IMG/VR virus record: IMGVR_UViG_3300049218_000503
Span: 1-24,414 of that record
Reading direction: 5' to 3' (one strand)
Length of the DNA stretch: 24,414 nucleotides
DNA from: a virus
The position numbers and the translations under genes were made by a program. The notes under the pieces were generated by a model. The model was not told the origin of the DNA. It saw only the letters and a program-made list of their open reading frames with translations, and searched no databases. Within the stretch, counting starts at the first letter, position 1, and each line of letters opens with the position of its first letter. Positions 14,278 to 21,133 of this stretch are shown in pieces.

Positions 14278-14682
14278 TCAGTCGTATTTGGTCCCCTTCG
14301 AGCTTCCCTCGTATTCGATATTTTGTAGCTCCTTGGGAAAATACTGCCGCTGCAATCCGTCGATTATTTCGTGGGGGCGTATATACAGTCCCATATTGGG
14401 CCAATCACTGTAATGCCCACGGATCGCTACGGTGACATCTATCTCCCACCCGGGAAACTCTCGAATGACCTTTTGCAGCTCATCGACAATTTTTGGCCGT
14501 AACAATTCTAGATTCCCGACAAAAACTACGACTTGCGGGTGGCCGTTATAATCACCATGAACCGCATAATCGCCGTCTCGGCTAAGTGAGTCAGGTACCC
14601 CGAAGCGCTGCATTAAGTCCTTGACGCGGTTGCGAAGACGTTCGAACACGTCAGCTTGGTCGTTATTCTTATGCTCGGACAT
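14278..14682 (-). CDS. Immunity protein for GHH-type nuclease toxin (copy 1)
   Basis: 134 residues from ATG 14682, with GAGGATTGGGCG upstream and only ten bases after the toxin stop. It is the full paralogue of 8851-9264 from residue 40 on (GNLELLR, FPGWEI, DWPNMGLYIRPH and GLQRQYFPKE are conserved). The first 35 residues (SEHKNNDQADVFERLRNRVKDLMQRFG) form a charged helix unlike the paralogue. I infer a cytosolic inhibitor of the nuclease encoded just upstream, by position and by the conserved pairing of both families in two places. No named family recognised. Confidence 0.78.
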   Translation of the reverse strand: MSEHKNNDQADVFERLRNRVKDLMQRFGVPDSLSRDGDYAVHGDYNGHPQVVVFVGNLELLRPKIVDELQKVIREFPGWEIDVTVAIRGHYSDWPNMGLYIRPHEIIDGLQRQYFPKELQNIEYEGSSKGTKYD

Positions 14683-14692
14683 CGCCCAATCC

Positions 14693-15715
14693 TCATCGCC
14701 CGATCGGATTTCGGAGGAGATACCGTAACCGCTGTTCTAAAATCTTCATGTTGAAATCACGAATTTGTGGATCGCTCGAATTAATTAGTTGACTGATAAA
14801 TTCGCGCGCCTGGTTAGGAGACATTTCCTCCGAAGTAATCCCGTTCTGTGTAAGAAAGTCCAAAAAGGCGGCCTTGACGGCATCGTTATAAGCCCTGTGC
14901 TCGGTGGTCCAGAAGTTTACGCTATTATCGTCAAGTGGACCCGAACTAGCATCTTCAAAAACTTCCATCGTATTGGGCTGTAACTGCTCGTTTTCGAAAA
15001 GCGCGCGCGGTACGTAGTGATGTCCGCCACTGGATACAGGTTCGGCACCGACACCAGTGACTTCCGCCAGGCGATTCCGCGCTTCTTGCGTTTGGGCTTC
15101 AAGGTTGGTGATTTGCCCCTCAACGGTCTCGTAGAGTCCAGGAGTTGGTTTCCAGTTTGGATCGAGGGCTTGCACCTGAGAAATCGCCTTCTGCCAACGA
15201 GCCTCAGTGACCGCTAGTCGTGCTTGTTGCGCAGGCGTTGCTTCAACGGGTTCTCCCCCGATGCGGTTTTCACCTTCGCCCTCCTCGATGCCGCCTGCAT
15301 ATTGCGCGCCCGGGACCCAGGCGTTGTCGGGCGTCGCATCGGAAATGACGCGGGAATTGGTTGATTCACCGCCCCCGCTCGTCCACTGCCCGCCGTCAGG
15401 ATTACCCGCCGGCGCGCGCGGCTGATCGGGACTATATTTCTGCACGAAAGGAAGACGGCTCGCCTGGCCTGGCGCGTCGGCGGATGTAGTGCGCGAAGCG
15501 TGCAAATCTTTCCCGAATAATGCTTTCCCGGACAACGTTTCCCCGGATAACGCTGGCGCGTTGTCCGGGCTACAGGTCTGCGCTGCGGCTTCCGCACCCG
15601 CCTCGATCGGCACGAAACCGGTCGCGGTCAGCAAGTAGCCCGCACGAGCGTGAGCGACATGCGAGACCGATGGCCGGCTCGAATACTGCCCCCGGATATC
15701 GCCGCGCCCATCCAC
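14693..15715 (-). CDS. Displaced portal C-terminus with GHH-type nuclease toxin tip
   Basis: 340 residues if started at GTG 15715; the start is weak. Residues 27-45 (YLLTATGFVPIEAGAEAA) match the portal C-terminus (MVLTPTGYVPIEAGAGGE), so the gene began as a portal tail. Residues 48-70 are encoded by a piece of palindromic repeat. The linker YSPDQPRAPAGNPDGGQWT is at 94-112 and SDATPDNAWVPGAQYA at 125-140. The tip at 230-340 has GGHHYVPRALFE, then FEDASSG, W-x-x-EHRAYNDAV and EEMSPNQAREF, a histidine-rich nuclease pattern of the HNH/GHH kind. The cognate immunity gene follows. Without the rest of the portal it is probably a silent tip, available for recombination back onto the portal gene. 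Confidence 0.78.
   Translation of the reverse strand: MDGRGDIRGQYSSRPSVSHVAHARAGYLLTATGFVPIEAGAEAAAQTCSPDNAPALSGETLSGKALFGKDLHASRTTSADAPGQASRLPFVQKYSPDQPRAPAGNPDGGQWTSGGGESTNSRVISDATPDNAWVPGAQYAGGIEEGEGENRIGGEPVEATPAQQARLAVTEARWQKAISQVQALDPNWKPTPGLYETVEGQITNLEAQTQEARNRLAEVTGVGAEPVSSGGHHYVPRALFENEQLQPNTMEVFEDASSGPLDDNSVNFWTTEHRAYNDAVKAAFLDFLTQNGITSEEMSPNQAREFISQLINSSDPQIRDFNMKILEQRLRYLLRNPIGR
15511..15573. repeat. Half palindromic repeat inside the displaced toxin gene
   Basis: The run contains several CCCGGAtAACg-type units and ends CGTTGTCCGGGCTAC, resembling the right half of the three-hairpin element at 483-1000. It is translated in frame within the displaced portal/toxin gene. Confidence 0.6.
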
Positions 15716-15734
15716 TGCGCGATCCGAAAAACAC

Positions 15735-16046
15735 TCAAAGTGGCTTAAGATTACGACCCGGAATTAGTGCGCTACCCATGACTGCGTCGTCTTCTTGTGC
15801 CCTCCAGCAGATGAACCGATGGCCGACCTCTGCACTTTGAACCTGATGCTTTGATTGGAGGTCAATCCGAAACACAAATCCCCAAACATCGCTGCGGGTG
15901 AGGATAGACTTTCCGAGGCGCCAGCCTATTGATGCTGCACGGCCCGAAACTACTGACATGCATGCATTAACAAAGGTGGGATTCTCGAGCACTGGCGTCT
16001 CGCCGTCTGGTACCGGGCCCGGATATCGTCTCTCTGTTTGGTTCAT
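15735..16046 (-). CDS. Hypothetical protein in the cassette region
   Basis: 103 residues from ATG 16046 (MNQTERRYPGPVPDGETPVLENPTF); the ribosome site is poor. The middle part (WGFVFRIDLQSKHQVQSAEVGHRFICW) looks like a small alpha/beta domain. I do not recognise a family. It lies between a portal-gene fragment (16159-16213) and the displaced toxin gene, in the slot where a carrier end or an orphan immunity gene would be, and its base composition is like that of the cargo. No membrane or signal segment is visible. Confidence 0.5.
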   Translation of the reverse strand: MNQTERRYPGPVPDGETPVLENPTFVNACMSVVSGRAASIGWRLGKSILTRSDVWGFVFRIDLQSKHQVQSAEVGHRFICWRAQEDDAVMGSALIPGRNLKPL

Positions 16047-16158
16047 GGCTAGTCAGACCCACAGCCAGCGGGAAAGCGCGACAGAATGATACTCTTTTCG
16101 AGCTTCCGCTAGTAGTATCATCGTGAAGCTTAGAAGCGAGCTAGCGCAAGGTAGGGGA

Positions 16159-16213
16159 GTGGCGCGGTTCATCACCTTCACCGCCCATTGCGGCGGTACC
16201 GAAAACGCAAAGC
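16159..16213 (-). repeat. 55-bp fragment of the portal gene
   Basis: Bases 16159-16213 are identical to 17687-17741 of the portal gene, same orientation. The fragment overlaps in portal coordinates with that at 14150-14275 by exactly AAACGCAAAGC, which occurs at 16203-16213 and at 14150-14160. Confidence 0.96.
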
Positions 16214-16248
16214 GGAAGCCCTTTTAGGTATTGAACGCGCTCGCGCTG

Positions 16249-16494
16249 TTAAGTTTCTCTTTTTTCCTTCAGTGATTGCATAAACTTAAACAGAGCTTCC
16301 AATTGCTGCTCGTTCTCCAAATAGAAAAATTCTGGCTTCTGATCACGAGCGCGTACTTCACCGGGCGGACCGCAACCGGCTCCCATATCCTTTAAAAATT
16401 GCTTTCCGAGTTGATATTCGTCCTCATTGGACCACTTGATCGTCATTTCGATCCCAGTGGTCGCGGTATAAATATCCATCTTTAAGTTTAGCAT
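16249..16494 (-). CDS. Small orphan immunity-like protein (paralogue of 2220-2462)
   Basis: 81 residues from ATG 16494 (MLNLKMDIYTATTGIEM); TTG 16533 and ATG 16479 are alternatives. Shared with the gene at 2220-2462 are the IYTA start, the I-x-W-S strand, Y-x-EN/ET-EQQ, FM and the ending LKEK-x-ET. It is soluble. It follows the portal-linked immunity gene, and a portal fragment lies just downstream, so I infer that it belonged to an earlier portal tip. No toxin gene remains beside it. Confidence 0.68.
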   Translation of the reverse strand: MLNLKMDIYTATTGIEMTIKWSNEDEYQLGKQFLKDMGAGCGPPGEVRARDQKPEFFYLENEQQLEALFKFMQSLKEKRET

Positions 16495-16693
16495 CTCGTC
16501 ACCGATCAAAATTTCGCGGAAATGCCGTATCAACCCGATATCCCTTTGCAGAAATTTTGTCCGGTACGATGACTACTCGAACGCCATACGTTTTACAAAC
16601 ATAGGGAGTCGATCGCTCGGCGAAGCGATTTTTACCGACCTTGTCACGGCTATCTCTTATTTTTCAAATAGCGAATCATCCTCAAGGCTTAAT

Positions 16694-17026
16694 TCAAAGA
16701 AATTTCGCATCGTCGCCCACCAGCAAATCCCTAAGACTTTGCGGCACAGGAAATCCATAGCCACCATCCGCTTCATTCCACGATAACTTGCCTGACTTAT
16801 GATAATCGCTTGTGTAGATCTCAGCGCCGACCTTTGCCAGCGCTGAGAAAAGCGCCTGAGCCGAATCTACGCCCGCCGCCTGTGCCTTTCGCGTGCCTTC
16901 GGGCCAATCGATCTCATATTCGCAGCGCCACTGATCATCGCTGTTCTCCGGCGAGAAAATACGCACGGAGACGTCAACATCTGTCGGCGCTTGCCGAAGT
17001 GTCAGCGATCGGTGAGCGACGATCAT
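16694..17026 (-). CDS. DUF6968-like immunity protein for the portal-fused tip
   Basis: 110 residues from ATG 17026, GAGG eight bases upstream and only nine bases after the portal stop. The pattern VDVSVRIFSPENSDDQWRCEYEIDWP...AQAAGVDSAQALFSALAKVGAEIY matches my recollection of DUF6968, a small alpha/beta family often found behind toxin-like proteins. No membrane or export signal. Position directly behind the portal's variable C-terminus makes it the natural immunity partner of that tip. The stretch 16495-16693 upstream of the next gene shows no other coding sequence. Confidence 0.72.
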   Translation of the reverse strand: MIVAHRSLTLRQAPTDVDVSVRIFSPENSDDQWRCEYEIDWPEGTRKAQAAGVDSAQALFSALAKVGAEIYTSDYHKSGKLSWNEADGGYGFPVPQSLRDLLVGDDAKFL

Positions 17027-17034
17027 AAATGGCC

Positions 17035-18804
17035 TCAAAAATTAAGTGACGGAATCGGCCGACCACTTATACACGCCGCGTAGCGCGCCATCGCTTGACC
17101 ATAGCATGCCGATGAGCGGAGCATTCTGCAAATTATCAGATCACGTTCGTACTGAGCGTCACATTCTAGTTCGGTAGGCTTTGGACGCGCGGCGGCCACT
17201 GTGTTCGTATTGCCATTGTCTTGGTTCTCGGCTGCCCCGCCCCCGCTCGTCCACTGCCCGCCGTCAGGATTACCGGCCGGCACGCGCGGCTGATCGGGAT
17301 CGAAGTCTTTCAGTAAGGAACGCTTCGCCACGACCGCGTTGGATTGCGCGTTCATGCTCGACGTATTCGCCCCCTCCCCGCCCGCACCCGCCTCGATCGG
17401 CACGTAGCCGGTGGGGGTCAGCACCATCGGCCGGTCGGCGGCGGCGTTGGCGTAAGGATCGAGCCCGAGATGCTCGCGCATCTCGTTGAGCGTCAGCGCG
17501 CCGAGCTTGACGCGGCCTTCAAGCGCACTCTCCGTCAGCGCCGGATCGGCGTCTTCGTCGAGCCAGTGCAGCTCGAAATCGGGCGAAGCGAATTCCTCGG
17601 CGATGATCTCGTCGATCAGATCCTTCACCCACGCCTTGGTCGGCTCAAGACCCTCCTCCTCGCTCTGCGCCGAGTGGTTGTCGGCGGTGGCGCGGTTCAT
17701 CACCTTCACCGCCCATTGCGGCGGTACCGAAAACGCAAAGCAGATGATGCGCGCCAGCCACTCGTCGAAGTCGTCCTTGTGCGAGGGCTCCTTGGTCTGG
17801 TGCACCTTGCTGGCGGTGTCGCCAAGCACGAATTTGGCGCGGCGCCGCTTCGCCAGGTCGCCAGCAAACTCGGTATCCCAATAATCCTGGAACTGCTTGA
17901 TTTGGTCCGGCGTCCAGCTCTGCGGCACGCCGATCAGCGCGTCCGGGATCGAGCCTTCAGAGAAATAATCGAGCTGCCAGAGCTGCCGCCGCAGCGCGAT
18001 GTTGACGGTCATCAACACCTGCTGCACCGGCGAATAGCCATAGACCTTGTGGGCGCGCACGTTGCGCGGCCGATAAATAATGTCGCGCGCGGAATAGTCG
18101 ACCGCCGGCAAACCTTTCAGCACCTGCTGATAGGCGACGGGACAAACCACGGCACCGGCAGCATCGCGATAAGGCAGCGGCGTGCGCCCCCAATCGTCGA
18201 TCACGCGTTTGATGGTGGCGCCGTCAAGCTGCTGCAGCGCGCAGAGCTGGCCGGAGCGCGTGCGCTGGCAGTACAGCGTCGCCGCGTCGATCACGAACAT
18301 GTCCTCAAGCAGCGCGCGCAGCCATGCCTTCCAGCGAGTCACGCCGTCCGGTTTGTAAAAGAAGCGCTCGATCGCATCGACGCGCGCCTGGGTCTCGGCA
18401 TCAAGCGCGGTCCCTTCGCGCCCCCGTCCTTCCCTCCCCCGCGAGCGCGCGAGGGTCAGGGAGGCGGCCCGCGGCCGAACGCGCCAGCGCTGCCGCTCCA
18501 TCTGGTCCTTGCGCGTCTCGATGACGAGACGCAGCAGATCGTAGGCGTCGGCGAAGGCGCGCAATTCGTGAAAGCCGATCGGTTCGTAGGCGCGCGGACG
18601 CGTGTTAAGATTGTAGCCGGCCGGGAAGTCGAAACGGCGGCCGGCGATGTCGGCCGGCGCAATCGGCTTGAGCGGATCGAGCGGCCCGAACCAGTCGGCG
18701 CCGGTGCCGCGCGCAATTCCCGCGCCCGTGCCGTAGCTGACCTCAATCCGATAGGGCGAAGGCGGCAATGCCTGTCGGCCCGCGCCAATGGTCTGGTCGG
18801 TCAT
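17035..18804 (-). CDS. Portal protein with PAGNPDGGQWT linker and variable toxin-like C-terminus
   Basis: 589 residues from ATG 18804, overlapping the stop of the 42-residue ORF (ATGA). Residues 60-450 are portal-like: FADAYDLLRLVIETRKDQMERQRWRV, YGYSPVQQVLMTVNIALRRQLWQLDYFSEGS, KAWVKDLIDEIIAEEF and LTLNEMREHLGLDPY. The portal ring at one capsid vertex threads DNA and binds terminase. Residues 113-131 come from a dispersed GC-rich repeat. After VLTPTGYVPIEAG the linker FDPDQPRVPAGNPDGGQWT ends at about 519. The last 70 residues, with CDAQYERDLIICR, CYGQAMARYAAC and GRPIPSLNF, are a small Cys-containing tip unrelated to portals. With the DUF6968-like gene behind it this looks like a toxin/immunity pair carried on the portal. 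The portal call is strong; the toxin role is inferred. Confidence 0.85.
   Translation of the reverse strand: MTDQTIGAGRQALPPSPYRIEVSYGTGAGIARGTGADWFGPLDPLKPIAPADIAGRRFDFPAGYNLNTRPRAYEPIGFHELRAFADAYDLLRLVIETRKDQMERQRWRVRPRAASLTLARSRGREGRGREGTALDAETQARVDAIERFFYKPDGVTRWKAWLRALLEDMFVIDAATLYCQRTRSGQLCALQQLDGATIKRVIDDWGRTPLPYRDAAGAVVCPVAYQQVLKGLPAVDYSARDIIYRPRNVRAHKVYGYSPVQQVLMTVNIALRRQLWQLDYFSEGSIPDALIGVPQSWTPDQIKQFQDYWDTEFAGDLAKRRRAKFVLGDTASKVHQTKEPSHKDDFDEWLARIICFAFSVPPQWAVKVMNRATADNHSAQSEEEGLEPTKAWVKDLIDEIIAEEFASPDFELHWLDEDADPALTESALEGRVKLGALTLNEMREHLGLDPYANAAADRPMVLTPTGYVPIEAGAGGEGANTSSMNAQSNAVVAKRSLLKDFDPDQPRVPAGNPDGGQWTSGGGAAENQDNGNTNTVAAARPKPTELECDAQYERDLIICRMLRSSACYGQAMARYAACISGRPIPSLNF
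18410..18468. repeat. GC-rich palindromic repeat fragment inside the portal gene
   Basis: CCTTCCCTCCCCCGCGAGCG followed by CGCGAGGGTCAGGGAGG resembles the CTCCCCCGC-type repeat at 13190-13242 in a degenerate form. It is read in frame as ASLTLARSRGREGRGREG in the N-terminal part of the portal, between conserved helices. Confidence 0.65.
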
Positions 18805-18929
18805 GCGTGTTGCGCTTTTTGTCGGGTTGAATTGCGGATGAGGTGCGTCGAGAGCACGTTCATAATTTTCGGGCGGACGTCCGGCGCCTTCGGGATATTC
18901 GTCGCGATCTTTGTCCCATAAATGCTCAT
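18801..18929 (-). CDS. 42-residue protein between terminase and portal
   Basis: An ATG at 18929 overlaps the terminase stop (ATGA), and its TGA at 18801 overlaps the portal ATG (ATGA again). The frame in between is open for 42 codons, beginning MSIYGTKIATNIPKAPDVR and ending in a basic helix (RNSTRQKAQHA). Four-base overlaps at both ends are strong evidence of translation by coupling from terL to portal. No family recognised; its position is that of small head-tail or packaging accessory proteins. It could also act just to keep ribosomes moving to the portal gene. Confidence 0.7.
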   Translation of the reverse strand: MSIYGTKIATNIPKAPDVRPKIMNVLSTHLIRNSTRQKAQHA

Positions 18930-20503
18930 TCTTTCACCTCGGCGCCGGCGAATTCAAAACCCGCAGCGGCCAACGCCTGGGCATCGACCACGTCGACGCA
19001 CACGGTGCGATCGGCGCCGACGACGTAATACGCGCCGGAAATGCCGTGCACGCCGGAAATACCGACAGGCGCGCGCAGACGTATCGGCGCCGGGACCTCG
19101 ATCTTTTGAACCGCCGGTGCGCTCACAAGCGCTGGCCGGTTCTCGCTCTCCCGCTCCTTCGCCTGGCGCCGGTAAAACTCCAGGATGGACGCGTTCTCCT
19201 TCAACATCAGCTCGGTGATGGCGAAGACCAGCGCGTCGGCATGATCGGGACTGCCCTCACCGCGATAACCGCCCGTTGTGAAGGCGCAAAGCTGCTCCTC
19301 CAGCACGGCGAAGCGGCCGACGTGATGCACCAGCCCCTGCGCATAAAGCGCCGACACCGGCTCCGCCCGCAGCGCTTTGCCGCGCGACGCGGATATGACG
19401 TGCACAGGCGCGTTCGCATCCGCCGCGCGGATGACGAAGCGCACCATCTCGCCGCCGAAATTCTCCTCGGCGACGATTCGATCGGCGCGAAAGTCGTGAT
19501 AGGCGGCGACGGCGGCCCGGCCCCACGCCGCCGGCGCGTCGCGCAGCGAGCGATCCGCCAGCACGTAAGCGTGGCCGTCGTCGCCTTTGGCCGCAACGAC
19601 GATGCCGATCTCGTCGGCGCCTCGGTCGTCCATGCCCGCGGCGCCGGACGGATCGACCGCGACGACGACGCGGCGGCTGCGCTCCAGCGCAAACGCGTCG
19701 ACGCGAAAGCGCGCAATCACCTCGAAGCTGAACAGCGCGCCATCGACATTGTCGATATAAACGCCGTCGTAGAACCGGCGCCGCTGCCGTTCCGGCAAGG
19801 CCTCAAGGCTTCGCAGATACTCGGCCGAGAGATTGGCGGCGTTGTCGCGCGGATTGAGAAACATCCGCGCATAGTCGTGCGGCCGGACCAGCGGCTGGCG
19901 CGACACCGGATCGCGCTTGTCGCCGAACAATATATTGGTCCAGTGCCCCTTGTTGGTCGGGTTGAGATCGTAAAATGCCGCCTGCGGCAGATCGTCAACC
20001 ACTTGCGCGAGCCGCGTCAGCGCCACCAGCACGGAGGCATACGGTATCTGCGAGCACTCGTTGAGAAAGATGGTGGCGTATTCCTTGCCGAGAATCTTTT
20101 CGACCTGATCCTGGTCGCCGAGACCGCCGATCCAGATCTCCGAACCGTTGTCGAGCGAGAAATAGCCTTCGGCCCGGTGGCGCTTGAGCCGGTCGCCGGG
20201 AAACCACAGCCTGAATACTTTGGGCAGCGTATCGAGCGCGATCGACGTCCGCGCCGCGTTGGCATGAAGCCGCAGGATGGCATGGCGGGAATGATCGGCC
20301 TTCAGGGCGCGAGCGGCGATTTCGTGCACCAAAAGCGTGGTCTTGCCCGATCGCGAGCCGCCCACCAGAAGCGTATGCCGCTGCGCCGATTGCAGAAGCT
20401 TTTTTGCTTCGATCTGTTTGTGCGTGAATTGAAAGCCCCGCCCTGCGGGAGACGACGACTCCGAAGACGACTCCGAAGACGACGACTCTTTCTGGCTTTC
20501 CAT
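18926..20503 (-). CDS. Terminase large subunit (TerL)
   Basis: 525 residues from ATG 20503. The ATPase domain shows Walker A GGSRSGKTT at 48-56 and Walker B ATIFLNECSQ at 143-152. The nuclease domain begins VVVAVDPSGAAG with Asp284 and carries the later SPDHADALVFAITEL. The N-terminus is unusual: KESSSSESSSESSSPAG, encoded by short GACGACTCCGAA repeats. About 100 residues beyond the nuclease domain (from VPAPIRLRAPVGISG on) form a small beta-rich tail. The protein cuts and pumps phage DNA into the procapsid through the portal. No small subunit was recognised upstream. A four-base overlap links it to the downstream mini-ORF. Confidence 0.93.
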   Translation of the reverse strand: MESQKESSSSESSSESSSPAGRGFQFTHKQIEAKKLLQSAQRHTLLVGGSRSGKTTLLVHEIAARALKADHSRHAILRLHANAARTSIALDTLPKVFRLWFPGDRLKRHRAEGYFSLDNGSEIWIGGLGDQDQVEKILGKEYATIFLNECSQIPYASVLVALTRLAQVVDDLPQAAFYDLNPTNKGHWTNILFGDKRDPVSRQPLVRPHDYARMFLNPRDNAANLSAEYLRSLEALPERQRRRFYDGVYIDNVDGALFSFEVIARFRVDAFALERSRRVVVAVDPSGAAGMDDRGADEIGIVVAAKGDDGHAYVLADRSLRDAPAAWGRAAVAAYHDFRADRIVAEENFGGEMVRFVIRAADANAPVHVISASRGKALRAEPVSALYAQGLVHHVGRFAVLEEQLCAFTTGGYRGEGSPDHADALVFAITELMLKENASILEFYRRQAKERESENRPALVSAPAVQKIEVPAPIRLRAPVGISGVHGISGAYYVVGADRTVCVDVVDAQALAAAGFEFAGAEVKE

Positions 20504-20574
20504 TCGCTTCGACGTTCTCCCCGGCGATGATCTCCCTGGACGACGCCGCGACGAAAACGATCGATTTTCGCTGG

Positions 20575-20784
20575 CTACTCCATAAGCGCGATATTGGTCG
20601 CCCTTAAGCCGCGCGTGGTCTTTTCGACCTCGAAGCTCACCGCCTGTCCTTCGTAGAGGATTTTGATTTCGGGCGGCAGCGCCGTGCGATGAACGAATAC
20701 ATCAGGGCCGGCTTCGCCGTCGCGCGTGAAAAAGCCGAATCCTTTGGTCTCGTTATAAAATTTAACCCGGCCGGTCACCGTCAC
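20575..20784 (-). CDS. Cold-shock domain protein (CspA family)
   Basis: 69 residues from GTG 20784, with GAGG seven bases upstream. It is a complete cold-shock domain: [16 protein letters not shown] with RNP1 KGFGFF and DVFVHRTAL with RNP2, ending [17 protein letters not shown]. It binds single-stranded RNA or DNA and melts RNA structure in the cytosol. It lies on the same strand as terL and about 70 bases ahead of it, so it may be co-transcribed with the head genes, as a phage-borne RNA chaperone, or it may be a cellular gene captured there. The gap upstream (20785-21133) shows no gene. Confidence 0.93.
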   Translation of the reverse strand: MTVTGRVKFYNETKGFGFFTRDGEAGPDVFVHRTALPPEIKILYEGQAVSFEVEKTTRGLRATNIALME

Positions 20785-21133
20785 CTGCGCACCTCGTCTG
20801 TCATCTGTGGGATGCCCCGCATCCGCGCGGCGAAAGCCGGCCGCGCAACGGCGGCGGCGTCCGCACTTTTAAACGTCGTTGGATTTGGGGAGCGGCGGGC
20901 GCAGTTCGGCACGGCCCATCATGGGCGCGAGAGATGCCGGAGAAAAACGACGCCGTCAAACGCTGCGGCGGCCAAAATAAAAAATCACAGCGGCAAGGAA
21001 TTGATTTTGATGAACAAAAAATTTTTGGTTGGAGCGTGCGGAAAACCCACCGACCGGTCGCAACCCACCCTGTCACTCGGTTGATTCTCAGACCCGGTAT
21101 TCTAAAAACATGACGTTCTCAGATTTGGCGTTC

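Noticed and set aside
16612-16634. Hairpin ATCGCT-cggcga-AGCGAT followed by TTTTT, plus-strand terminator
   Set aside because: No plus-strand gene ends nearby and the stem is only six pairs; it probably has no role for the minus-strand genes.
17344-20530. Two long plus-strand frames of over 500 codons opposite portal and terminase
   Set aside because: They are antisense shadows of well-conserved TerL and portal genes in GC-rich DNA and show no domain pattern.
21010-21084. 24-residue plus-strand ORF (MNKKFLVGACG...) with AAGGA upstream
   Set aside because: The VGAC is lipobox-like but the hydrophobic stretch is too short for a signal peptide, and nothing else supports it as a gene.
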